In this document: piece after piece, positions 44,294 to 55,400 of the stretch
How positions within the stretch are numbered: position 1 is the first letter of the stretch
How the letters are laid out: every line of letters starts with the position of its first letter
Source of the DNA: Sphaerolaimus hirsutus
Taxonomy: Eukaryota > Nematoda > Chromadorea > Monhysterida > Sphaerolaimidae
DNA: 64,000 nt
Direction of reading: 5' to 3'
Assembly: GCA_964036195.1 (NCBI GenBank)
Contig: OZ038459.1
Coordinates: 14,133,206-14,197,205, forward strand
The notes under the pieces: model-generated
The model's input: the letters and a program-made list of their open reading frames with translations, nothing else
Told to the model about the DNA's origin: nothing
The model's database searches: none
Program-made: the position numbers and the translations under genes

Positions 44294-46220
44294 ATGTCCG
44301 CCCGCGCCGCCGCCTACGCCGGCATCGGCATCAGCTTGGTCGCCGTGCTGGGCTGCCTGATCTTCGTGCCCATGCTCTTCGACAAGATCAACTCCATTCA
44401 CACCAGGTTGAATGATGATATGTCTGATTTCAAGGTGAGGTGGTTGGATGGGGTGGGTGTGAATTTGGAGCTGTTTTTTTGTCGTGCCCCTTTGAAGTGT
44501 CTCGCGCCATTCTAAAAGAATTCATAGCGATAGTTTTCTGCCTGTTTTAAAAGTCGTGCTACGCTTGGTGCTCTTTTTCACTATCTTTTCGAAATTTACC
44601 GTGTCAACCTTGGTGCTTTGTGCCATTTTTCCTGGCAAATTTTCACCGTGAATGCCTGCCAACCGGTTCAAATGTAAGACGTGTGCTTGTGTGTGTTTTC
44701 CTCTATGACTTATCAGTGACATAATATACCTATCATCGTGCACAGGAACTGAGCGCCAAAGCATGGACCGCGATGCACTACAGCTCCGGCAAATCGCACT
44801 CTGCCGCGCCCGTGTGGATCGCCCGCCCCAGGGCCGCCCGCCAGGCGCAGAACTGCGGTCGGTACTTCTCTCTCACCCCCTGCAACATTCAATCGACACT
44901 GAGTTGACACTGAAATGACCAGTTGACTAAAACCACCTTCACCTCACTCAGTGTGCGACGACCAGCGGCGGTGCCCGCCCGGCCCCGCCGGCCAGCCCGG
45001 CGACCCCGGCCAGGACGGCACCCCCGGTCTGCCCGGCCCCGCCGGCCTGCCCGGTCTGCCCGGCAACTTCCCGCGCGTGCTCAACTACGACTTTGAGCGC
45101 CGTTGCATCCCCTGCCCCCATGGCGCCCCCGGCCGTCCCGGACCCCCTGGACAGCCTGGTTAGTGGATTGTTCGATGGTGGTCACTTGACAGGGAAATAG
45201 TGATGTGGAGGCACCGAAGGGCATCAGCACCGGTTCTGGTGCGGGGTTATAGAAATTCTCATATGTGCCGGTGCCATTTTTTCAGAATTCCCCCCCCCCT
45301 GCTTTTCACATCACTAGTCCCTGGGTCAGTAAAGTATTGGCCAATAAACGTCACCGATAGTAAATGCACAAATGTAAATTTCACTCCTAGCATTGAACAC
45401 TTTTTTATATAAAATGGAAATGAAAAAACACATCACCAAATTTTGCCACATTATTGTTGATCACAATCAATCTGACCGCCCTCCACACGAACAGGCTCTC
45501 CCGGCCAGCCCGGCAACCCCGGCGGCCCCGGCCCCTCTGGCAGGCCCGGCGGCCCCGGCAACCCCGGCCCCCGCGGACCCCCCGGACCCCCCGGCGATGC
45601 AGGAAACTCTGGACCCCCCGGCGCACCCGGCAGGGACGGCACCCGCGGACGCAAGGGCAACCCCGGACCCAAGGGACCCCCCGGACCCCCCGGCCCCAAC
45701 GGACCCCCCGGACCTCCTGGCCCAGCGTGAGTTGCACTGTTGAAGGATGTTGAAGGATTTGTGGAGCTTCGATCCACCTGTGGACAGTCCAGCAGTGGAC
45801 AAGTAGTGCGAAAAGTTATTAAGAGTCAATCATTTCAGTGACAAAACGGCATTATTAAGTCTATTGACGGCATGTTAATCTGTGACAAAATACTTGTCAG
45901 GTAAATACAAATATACTCGTCAACTTGACAACTTTTCTCGCAACTTATCCATCGGCAAAATCGTCCCAAAATCGCCAACAATCCACCAAAACAAACCACC
46001 AAACCACCACAAAAAATTCACACTCAAATATCCAACCCCCCTAATTCCAACCCCCCCCCCACCCCCCAGCGGCAACGGAGGTCAGCCCGGCCGCGGCGGC
46101 GAGCCCGGCGACCAGGGACCCCCCGGCGCGAATGGCAACCCCGGCCGCCCCGGACAGCCCGGACCCCCTGGCGAGCCCGGAGAGGATGCAGGGTATTGTC
46201 CTTGCCCTGGCCGCGGTTGA
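44294..46220 (+). CDS. Cuticle collagen, complete five-exon gene
   Basis: Cuticle collagens are secreted by the hypodermis and cross-linked into the nematode exoskeleton. Exons 44294-44434, 44746-44857, 44952-45158, 45495-45726 and 46070-46220 join in phase to 280 residues. Residues 1-47 form the nematode cuticle collagen N-terminal domain, with a signal-anchor at about 10-30 ([19 protein letters not shown]). A furin-like RAAR is at about 76-79. Cys at 84, then CDDQRRC, precede a first Gly-X-Y block ([17 protein letters not shown]). A spacer with CIPC interrupts it. Exons 4-5 are almost pure Gly-X-Y, ending [12 protein letters not shown], the usual cysteine-containing tail. Codon use is extremely GC-rich compared with the neighbours. 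Long antisense frames are by-products of this repeat. Confidence 0.96.
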
Positions 46221-46410
46221 GCGACAGAGGGAGAGATTTGGTGATTGTGGAGTGGATTTGAGAAGTGACTGTTGTATTTTTTATGGTAGATTTTCTGGAG
46301 TGGCAGTGATCAGTGATAGTTTTTAGATGATTGAAAATGATGGTCATACGTGTCCGCGTCGAATAGAAACCGATCTACCCATTTTTAAACAGGAATATAC
46401 GTAGTTAGAA

Positions 46411-46416
46411 AATAAA
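46411..46416 (+). promoter_or_regulatory. Polyadenylation signal AATAAA
   Basis: The first AATAAA after the collagen stop, about 190 nt downstream. No better candidate lies nearer. Confidence 0.45.
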
Positions 46417-47303
46417 ATTCTTGAGGTAACATCCGTTTGACTGCAATTTGTATGTGTTCAGTTTGTACGCGAGAAACGAATGTCAGTTACAACAACACTG
46501 TAGACAACAAAATCTCTACAAGCTGATACATACAAACATAACTAAAAGAGAAATAAATATTAACTGTAGACAACAAAATATTTATACCTAATCACCAACA
46601 AACCACGTACGTGTATTTATGTAAACATGAATTCCACCGTAACCTCATGTGACGCCATAGATGACAAAACGTGTTTCGGTTCTATACTGACGTGATTTGT
46701 AAACTCACAAAACACATAAATAATCACAAAATACAAACGATTTTGCGATTCAATTCGCGATTTAAACCACAGTTGTTTAAATGTACGTACATTTACTCGA
46801 AAAATACGCGTACGCGAGTACGCGGTAAATACATTTACATATACTTTTTGAAAAAGTGGTGTACTCACTTTTACGCGTACATTTTAAAAGTACACACGTA
46901 CAGAGAAAATGTATTTTTGTTGTGAAAATCACAATTTTCTGTTGCTAAAATAAGAAAATTTTGAAGAAATTATAATTTTTCTAAAAAACACTGAATAATC
47001 ACTAAAAAACGACATCTATTATGTCTTCCAGTGTAAAACTCACCCGCACATGTAAAAACGTTGTAGATTTTATGTTTTCCAGGGGAAAAGTACTCGCTTT
47101 TACATTTTTCCGGGAAAAAAAGTATTTTACTCACATTTAAGCATGAGTACGAGCAAAAAAATTATTTGACATTTTCTATACTTTGTGGTGAGTAAAAATA
47201 GAATACCTACATTTACATATACTTTTTAAAAAAGTTCAGTAATTCCAACAACTCTGATTTAAACGAAAAGATACCTTGACGGCAGGAAATCATAACACAT
47301 TGT

Positions 47304-48361
47304 TAACGATGGCAAACCTACCAAAAAAAAGTATTTAAATTTTTAAGTGTTTTTTCCGAAATGAATTTTCGAATTTTTCCTGAAATTAATTTTCAAATTT
47401 CGAATTTAATTTTCGAATTTTTGAATTTTCGAATCTTTTATGGCAATTTTCGAATTTTTTTGGCTATTTTTCGAATTTTTTCAAATAATTTTCAAATTTT
47501 TTTTGGAAAAATATTGAATCTGAAGCTTTGAATGCAGGATTTGGACTGTTTTGGAAGTGGCTATACTTGGCAGATGTGATACTCTACAAATAGATATGAT
47601 TTATGTCTTCGGCTGGCAGACAGCCAACCAAAAACTTGTGAACCAACTCCCCATTCCACTCCACTTCATCCCAACTCGAGACCAGTTTGCTCAGTCAGCC
47701 ATAAGTTCACTGCAGACAGTGGTTATGACGTCATGATGGAGTGTTACCTCCAGAAAAATGTAGGGTGTAATGTCACCTGAGTATAGCACTTTGAGCGTAC
47801 TCAGTGCATACAGTGCTAACTTCACAAAATATGGGTACTTCTCAAACCAATAATGGAAACCACTCTTATAATATCTTTGTTCACATCTCTTTTACTTATA
47901 AATATGTGCAGCTCCTATGGGCCATCCCAGACACTTGTAAAATGCTCTGTGAAATGTCAAATGTTATGCAAAGTGTCTAAAGTCATGGAAATGCTGTAGA
48001 AAATGGCAAAAATGTTAGCCATTTTACAGAGCATTTTCATAACTTTTGACACTTTGCATGACATTTCACATTTTACAGGGCATTTTACATTTCAACGTTT
48101 TTAGACGTTTTTTGTTTTGGACGCACCGCGTATCAATTGCCCATTTATTGAGCACGTTGAACTTAGGAGTGCGATTTGTTGCCTTGAATTGCCTGAAAAA
48201 TTCGAAAAGTCTTTTCGAATTTCTGAATTTTCGAATTTTTTGAAAAATAAATCGATTTTTAAGTGTTTTTTCTAGGGGCGAAAAAAAAATTCGAAAATTC
48301 CGAAAAAATTCGAAAATTCGAAAATGTTTTCGAATTTTCGAATCTTTTTTTGCCATCGTTA
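47304..48361. mobile_element. hAT-type element with TTTTCGAATTTT arrays and a nested foldback
   Basis: Ends TAACGATGGCAAA and TTTGCCATCGTTA are flanked by a perfect 8-bp duplication CACATTGT (47296-47303, 48362-48369). The left arm (47340-47510) and right arm (48180-48350) are arrays of TTTTCGAATTTTTC. The centre contains a foldback, 47930-48090, with arms TGCTCTGTGAAATGTCA and complement. Confidence 0.9.
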
Positions 48362-48469
48362 CACATTGTACAGACGGTGTGAAAAGCGGTTATTGTTGCA
48401 TTTTTCTACGTCTGTTTACGTACAGACGACAATTTAGTACAGGAATTTCCAAAAAAATTTGGCAAAAAA

Positions 48470-50300
48470 ATAAGCCCCCCCCGTCGAAATACTCCCCCTC
48501 TTTTAACCCCCTCAAAATTCTCACTCACTCCGGGGGGGGGGGGTATTTCGAGGAAATACGGTACTACCACTCTCGAAATACTCCCACCTTCGAAAGTCGA
48601 AATACCCGCCTCGAAATACTCCTACTCTCGAAATACCCCCACCCTCAAAATACCTGCCTCAAAATACTCCCAGTCTCGAAATACCCCACCCTCGAAATAC
48701 CCGCTTCGATGTACTCACACTCCCGAAATACCCCCTCGAAATACCTTCACCCTCGAAAATCCCCTCAAAATTTGTACTCTGAAAAAAAAAACCTGGGGTG
48801 TATTTCGAGGAAATACGGTGCATAAATACCTATGTATTTGAAAAATACTCTTTCAGCTACTACGCTGGCTAAAGTTTATAGAGGGATGGTCTCAGTCTCA
48901 GCTCGATCGAACCTGAGAAACTGTTGAGCATTCGATGCATTTCTTTATTTTCAGTTTACCTTATCTATTTCGGAAGTGTGTAAAGAACGAGTAGGTGAAC
49001 TAAAACTTTATGATTTTGTTTATGATTTCAAAATGTAAAATTTCTTCCAAAACTACATCCATTATTATGGGATGCGACATTGTTGCAGAACGAATGAAGC
49101 GAGTCAGTTATTGGAAATTGTTTCAAGTGCGCCTAAAAAGCAGTTTACAAAACAGTCGATTGACCTCATCAAATTGTTTGTAAGTTGCGTGAACGCTACC
49201 ATACACTTCATCTGCAACTGACTATCGCTTCACATTTTTTATACGTTTTACTCTAGGTAGTTTACTTTACGCTTACGTAAAAAAATCAAGTTGGAATGGA
49301 GAAAAATCCGTTCAAATGTGCTTAAAAATGTCCTTATCAGGACCGCTTTTATCTTTGAATTAGGTATACTCCGCGGACATCACACTTAGTACGGAAACCT
49401 ACCATAAACCATCTGAATAATGAACCAAAATAATTGACAGTTTTTCTTTTTTCTCATTATATTTCATTTTTATTTTGGAATAATTTATTACGAAATTTAT
49501 CACCAGATTGTATTCATTAAATTATGGTGGGATTCTGCACATACTTTGCGGTCCTCCGAGTATATCTACTGTAACATTTCTCGATGCAACAAAGGACTGC
49601 GATGGCAAACAATTATTAGAAAATTCGCAGATGTTTTCATTTTAGATTTTTTTTGAGTTTTCGAACTTAGGTAAATTCCGCCATGGTAAAAAAATCCAAT
49701 GTAAATGTGAATGTAAGTACTAGTATTTTACTCATGGCTGAGTACAGAAAATGTAAAGTTTTTTTTTTACTTTTACACTGTGGAAACTACTCTATTTCCT
49801 CGAAATACCCCCTGGGGGTTTATTTTTTCAGAGTGTGAATTTATAGGGGATATTTCGAGAGGGGGGTAATTCTAGGGGGGATAATTCTAGGGGGGATGAT
49901 TCAAGGGGGGTAATTCGAGGGGGATAATTCAAGGGGGGTAATTCGAGGGGGGAGGTTAATTATTTTGCCAGAAATCTTTTGAAATCTCAGTACTAATTAG
50001 TTGTGTGTAACGTATGCAGACGTAGAAAAAGGCAACAAAAATCAACAAGAATAAGTGTTTAAACACTTATATAAGTATTTATGTAGATGGTATAAACACT
50101 GTTCTAACGTAACACAGTCATTGTTTTAACGTGTGTTCTGCATTGCCTGGATAACAAACGGCAGCTTTTGTGATGTACATTCTTTTTACACTCAATTTGG
50201 GAGGGTATTTCGAGGGGGGGTCTATTAATTCATAGTGCCCATTTTGAGGGGGGTATTTCGAGGGGGGGTTATTCCAAGTGGGGTAATTTGAGAAATTTGG
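48470..50300. mobile_element. G/C-run elements and TATACTCCGCGGACA repeat
   Basis: G/C-run elements with CCTCGAAATACCCC ends occupy about 48470-48561, 48562-48822 (a C-rich, TCGAAATACYCCC tandem-like copy) and 49790-50300 (with the same core as 7930-8376). Between them, 49370-49562 is a foldback. It starts TATACTCCGCGGACATCACA and ends CCTCCGAGTATA; relatives occur at 24800-25000, 42125-42180 and 12720-12760. Confidence 0.7.
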
Positions 50301-51154
50301 TACAATACTTTTTCATGTGGAAAGTGTGTATTTTTTTGTAGAGAAAATGTAAAAGTGAGTATTTTTCCTCACAGAAAATGTAAAACCGGAAATTTTTTCA
50401 ATTTTGACTCTGGAATACATCAAAGATGTGGGGTTTTTCTCCTGATACCTATTTATTGGAAAAATACCAAATGTTTGTTACTTACTGCCTGTCAAAATGA
50501 CTTTCTATGTCCCCTTAAAATACGTTTTCAGTACTTGCATACTTTCAAAAAGTACAGGAGTAAGTCAGTACTGGTATTTTTCAGAGGAAATGTAAATGTG
50601 TTGATGCAGTACTCGAGTATACACATTTATCAAGTAAACATAATAATTTTTTAACAACTTTGCTTCAAAGCCAACCAAAACATGGAGTTTAGCAAATGGT
50701 CAAAAACCAGGTGCAGAACTTCAGAACGTAGTAATAATTGCAAAGTATTCTAGTAAATTTGAAAAAACGAATTTGACAACTCTTTCTAGACTACCTAACT
50801 TTCTAACTTTTTAGAAAAAATAACTTTAAAATTCAAACACTTTTTTCCAGACAGTTTGCCATCGGTCAAAAGGACCCACGGCATCTCCTTATCTTATCTC
50901 TCTTGGCAGTTGAATGTGATGATTTTATTTTACTATAATCCATTGAATAGTGATCGATTTGAAATTTTGAGCGCTTTTGCGATAAGATAAATTACTTCCA
51001 CCGAGCAAAACTGACATTTTTCTCCAAAAAGTCACCGCTTTTTGATGTACGGAACTAGAAGCGTGAGGACGGGTCAATTCCACAAGTGAAAAATGACCAG
51101 AAACGTGGTAAGTAAATACCTAAGTGGTATAATAAGTAAGTTATAAGTAGCAAG

Positions 51155-52154
51155 TAGTGATGGAATGGCGCCATGGCGCTTGGCGCCCTTTCCTCTGGCG
51201 CCTGGGGCCATTATTTCGAATGGCGCCATGGCGCCCTTGGCGCTTGGCGCCATTTTCGCTGGCACCAATTTGGTGCCCGGCGCCATTGTTTTGGATGGCG
51301 TCAAAATTAAGCGAATAAATGTGACCAAATAGGACATTTTAGGACATTTTATCGCCGATCGTTACACAAAGCAGTCAATGTTCCTCGAAATACACCCCTC
51401 GAAATACCCCCAGTTTTTTTTGAGCTGAGTAAAAATAATCGAAACACCCCCGTCTGGAATATACATCATGTATTTTACCCAATATTTATGCATCACAGCC
51501 ACACATAAGACTAGTTTGTGTAGATATCGATGTTGATATTTTATTTACATCTAAATATATCCTGTTTTGTCACTTTTATTACCAGTTTTGGGGATGTAAA
51601 AGCCCATCTTTACTACGATCTGTCTCAAAAATGTCTGGGGAAATAATACAACCACCTCTTGAATACCCCCCCCCTGAACTGTGACATAACTTTGCACTTG
51701 AAAAATCAACCCCCTATGGGTGATTTGAGGAAATACGGTATAGCTGCGATGTAAATTGGCAGCCATTCAATCATCATGTTCATTGGAACCATGATGTTTT
51801 TACCTTATTACATATGGGGGTGTCGAGTTGGGGTTATTTTTTCGTCAGGTCATTCAGACCTGGGGGTATTTCGAAGGGGGGGGTTAATTTAAGTGGTATT
51901 AGGAGGAAATACAGTAACATATTGCTCTTCTAAAAAAGCTTCTGGTATGATTTACGTGCTAAAATAGTAACTTTTATCGTTGGCACTATTTTGGCGCCCG
52001 GCGTCATCTTCCCTGGCGCCCTTTGGCGCCCGGCGCCATTATTTTAGATGGCGACGTGGCGCCATTTTCTCTGGCGCCCGGCGCCATTATTTCAAATGGC
52101 GCCATTGCGCCATTGGCGCCTGGCGCCATTTTCCCTGGCGGTTTTCCATCACTA
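51155..52154. mobile_element. hAT-type MITE with GGCGCC-array arms, invaded by G/C-run elements
   Basis: Ends TAGTGATGGAA and TTTTCCATCACTA are flanked by a perfect 8-bp duplication GTAGCAAG (51147-51154, 52155-52162). Both arms are arrays of ATGGCGCCATTTTCCCTGGC-like units. Inside are younger G/C-run insertions at about 51378-51738 and 51815-51918. It lies just upstream of the nanos-type gene. Confidence 0.9.
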
Positions 52155-52469
52155 GTAGCAAGTGAAGTGACAAGTATACCCTATGAAAATATGGTGACAA
52201 AAATTTTTAATTGCGAATGCACTTGTCAATTGTCATTTATAAAATTACTCATACCTTGATTATCTGCCGCTCAAAACTTTACTTGTCACTCACTGGCTGT
52301 GTCGCTTCTGTCACTTTCCTTTTTATTGTCACTTGTGTTTTACTCGCGGAGTTGGATTGCTTTTATCAGAAATTCCTTTTGTAGTTACGGTAGATGTAGA
52401 ATTTACGGTAGCGCGGGAAACTTTGTGTTTAATTTGGCAAAGCGCCAGGCGTTCAAGAAAGAGCATTTG

Positions 52470-55400
52470 ATGGCAGTTACCTAATCGAGAGTAAATTGGC
52501 TTTTTGCACATTGTTCCGATAATCAGCGTAGGAATGCAGCTAACTCGGATACGGGTGTAGCTTTACCTGATTTCCTCTTTAAAAAAAGTAAATACATAAA
52601 TAAAACAGTTTTTAATCCGAGGTTTATTTTCCTTTCTAATAATTGCCTTGTTGCTTTCCGTGATGGATCAGGTGACATTCAGTTTTTAAGTTTTTACGTT
52701 CAGTCTGCAAGCCCGAACTTTTTCCACTGCTCAGGTGAACTTTCCCCTGGACGGAACTTTTTCCGACGACTTGTACACATCTGCCGATTCGCCGCTTGAC
52801 CAGCAGGTACTTTTGTTGGCTCATTGCCAAAAGTCACAAAATTGGGTTTAGCGTGTCTTCCTTGACAATTGACTGTGCAGTGCACTGAATATTTTATTTA
52901 TAGTCCGAAGAACGCTTTTTGATCAGGTGACGTGGGCTAAGTGGGGAGTTCCGTTCCACACTTAGGAACACTTAGTGTTTCCGATATATTTTTTTCTGTT
53001 AGAAATTGTCACCAACCAGAACAAAATAAATTTCCACACAATCCAAGTTACATTTTTGTTTCATCTCAGCTTCTGTCCATGCTGGAGCCGCGCGCGAGCG
53101 TCGCAAGCTACGTAAGTGACAGCGATGACTCCATAGTATCGTCGCTGCGGCACTTGGCACTGCGCCAGCCGACTCAGTCGGACTGTGTCTCCGTGACCGT
53201 AAGTTTGTGCGGTGTGATCCGTGAGATATGGTACTCCGGTACTAGGTGAATGAGTGTCGGTTCGGTATCTGTACGGTGTACGGTAGGGGAAGTTTCTCGA
53301 TATCATTGCGTGGATTGGGTTTCCCGGTAGTGGTATATTGTGCGCGTTTTTTCCGATTTTGCACAGATGACAGGCAGTGAAGTAGCAAGGGGGGGGCGGC
53401 CGCACCACCCCCCCCCCTTCCAGGGCCAGACAGAAAAGTTGCCGGAAATGGCACATTTCTGTGGCTATTTTGTACGCTGATCGCAAAAATTCTGCGCGCA
53501 GGCGCGCATTTCGCGCCACACAATTTCCTTTATACTTATTTGCGGCTCAGTAGTATAAATACCGCTACAAACTGCTAAACGCGGTACTATTTTTCATATA
53601 TTCAGGTAAAATTTTCTTATATTGTAGGCACTGACGCCAACTCCATGGCGCGGCGCCTATAAATGGCGCCAGCGCCATAAGTCTATTCCGCTGTCATCTT
53701 AGGCCCAATTTTAGGGGGGGGGGGGGCGGGGGTTCACCGGCCTCCGTATAGAATCCACCCCCCCACCGCTCAAAAATCCTGGCTACGCCACTGGTGACAG
53801 GGATGGCGTGCCACTTTTATTTACATTATAATTTAGGGATTGGAGAAAAGTTTTTACATTCCCACTTTTAAAAAGTTTGTTTTTAATGTGTGCACCAGAC
53901 AGCCACTTTCAGGAGTCTGAGCAAGCGCCGCGTCTATCGCTGAGCACCAGCATCGGGAATGCCGAGCAGATGGAATTTGACCTGGTGCGAAATTTAATTA
54001 GCATGAACCATTTTTTTGACGGGCGGCCCGATTCATCGTGTAGGGTATTTTACCGCAAACTGTCGTGTGTAGTATAATTATTTTTAATGGGAATCGGGTT
54101 TCCCGGAAAGATGGATTGGGCTAATAAAATGTAGCACCAGGAACATGTCTATGAAACGGCCTGTGCGACGCCGACACTTTTGGAACCTTGCCAGGACACT
54201 GATGCGGGCGTTTGGCAACCCGCTGCTCAGGATAACCCCATTGTGTGTTTTTATTTTAGGGGATGGATTTGCCGTGTGAGAATGGGGTTCGAGTAACTGT
54301 TTCTAAAGAGAAATTTAAAAAAAAACAGGCTTTGAATGTTTTTCCATTACAAATGGGGGAAGTTCAGTGGGGGAAATATTTTTGCCTCACTCGGTTGACA
54401 GGGGGAATGATCGATTATGTCATTGTCGACCCATTCCTTTCGTCGAACATTCCTGACTTAAAGTTTGTGTTACTGTTGGAAAATACTTTTTTTTTAATAA
54501 AACCTCCCAGTTTTGTCGTACTTTTCCAGACAAATTTCGGTGGGGATATTCAGCAAGTGCAGTTGATGCGTTCCAGTTCCGCTGCGCAGCCCGGTTCAGT
54601 TAATTTTGATGAGAGTGGAACACATGATATGGTTGGTTCGTAGTTTTATCGTTGTTTTTTTGAAACTGTTATTTTTAGTGTCGGATTTTGACATCTAAAA
54701 TTTAAAAAATTTACCGGCAGTGTAGTGTCACATCCATAACTGGATAAGTCTAGTAAACCTACGATAAGTCAATTGTTCGAATGGAAAGTGCGGTTCTTGT
54801 CACTTGACTTGATCGGGTTATCACCTCACTTGTTACGTGTCACTTACAGCTTTTCTTTTCTCTCCAGGGACGTAGCCAGGATTTTTGAGCGGGGGGCGGA
54901 TTGTATACGGAGCCCGGCGAACGGGGGGGCGGCGCCCCCCACCCCCCTAAAATTTTACCCCTGTAGTAAGGGAATGGCGCCATGGCGCTGGCGCCATTCG
55001 TAGGCCCCACGGCATGGCGCTACTGACTGGCGTTGGCATTGGCGTCAAAACAGCGGTATATGTCTGTATTTTACAGGCATATACAGCGACATGGACAGGA
55101 ATTACGTGTATTTTCACTCGCTTTGAGGCTGGAAGACGGTCAGCCGAAAATAGGTACTGCGTGGAGCAAAAATGCGCGCTTGCGCGCAAAATTTTTTTAC
55201 AATTGTCTACAAAATCGCCTTCTGGAAGTGCCATTTCTGGCACATTTTTACGTCCGGCCCGGGAAGTTGGGGGGGGGGGGCGGCCGCCCCCCCCCGCCCC
55301 CCCCCCTGGCTACGTCCTTGTTTCTCTAATCAGTTTGCAGAAATTTCCCCTGTACATTTCTTGGCTTTATTGAGTCACCCTGCAATTCTGAATGCGATTT

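Noticed and set aside
45405..45829. Long antisense and shifted open frames across the collagen exons
   Set aside because: They are by-products of the GC-rich Gly-X-Y repeat; the sense frame alone shows Gly every third residue, correct splice phases and the family N-terminus.
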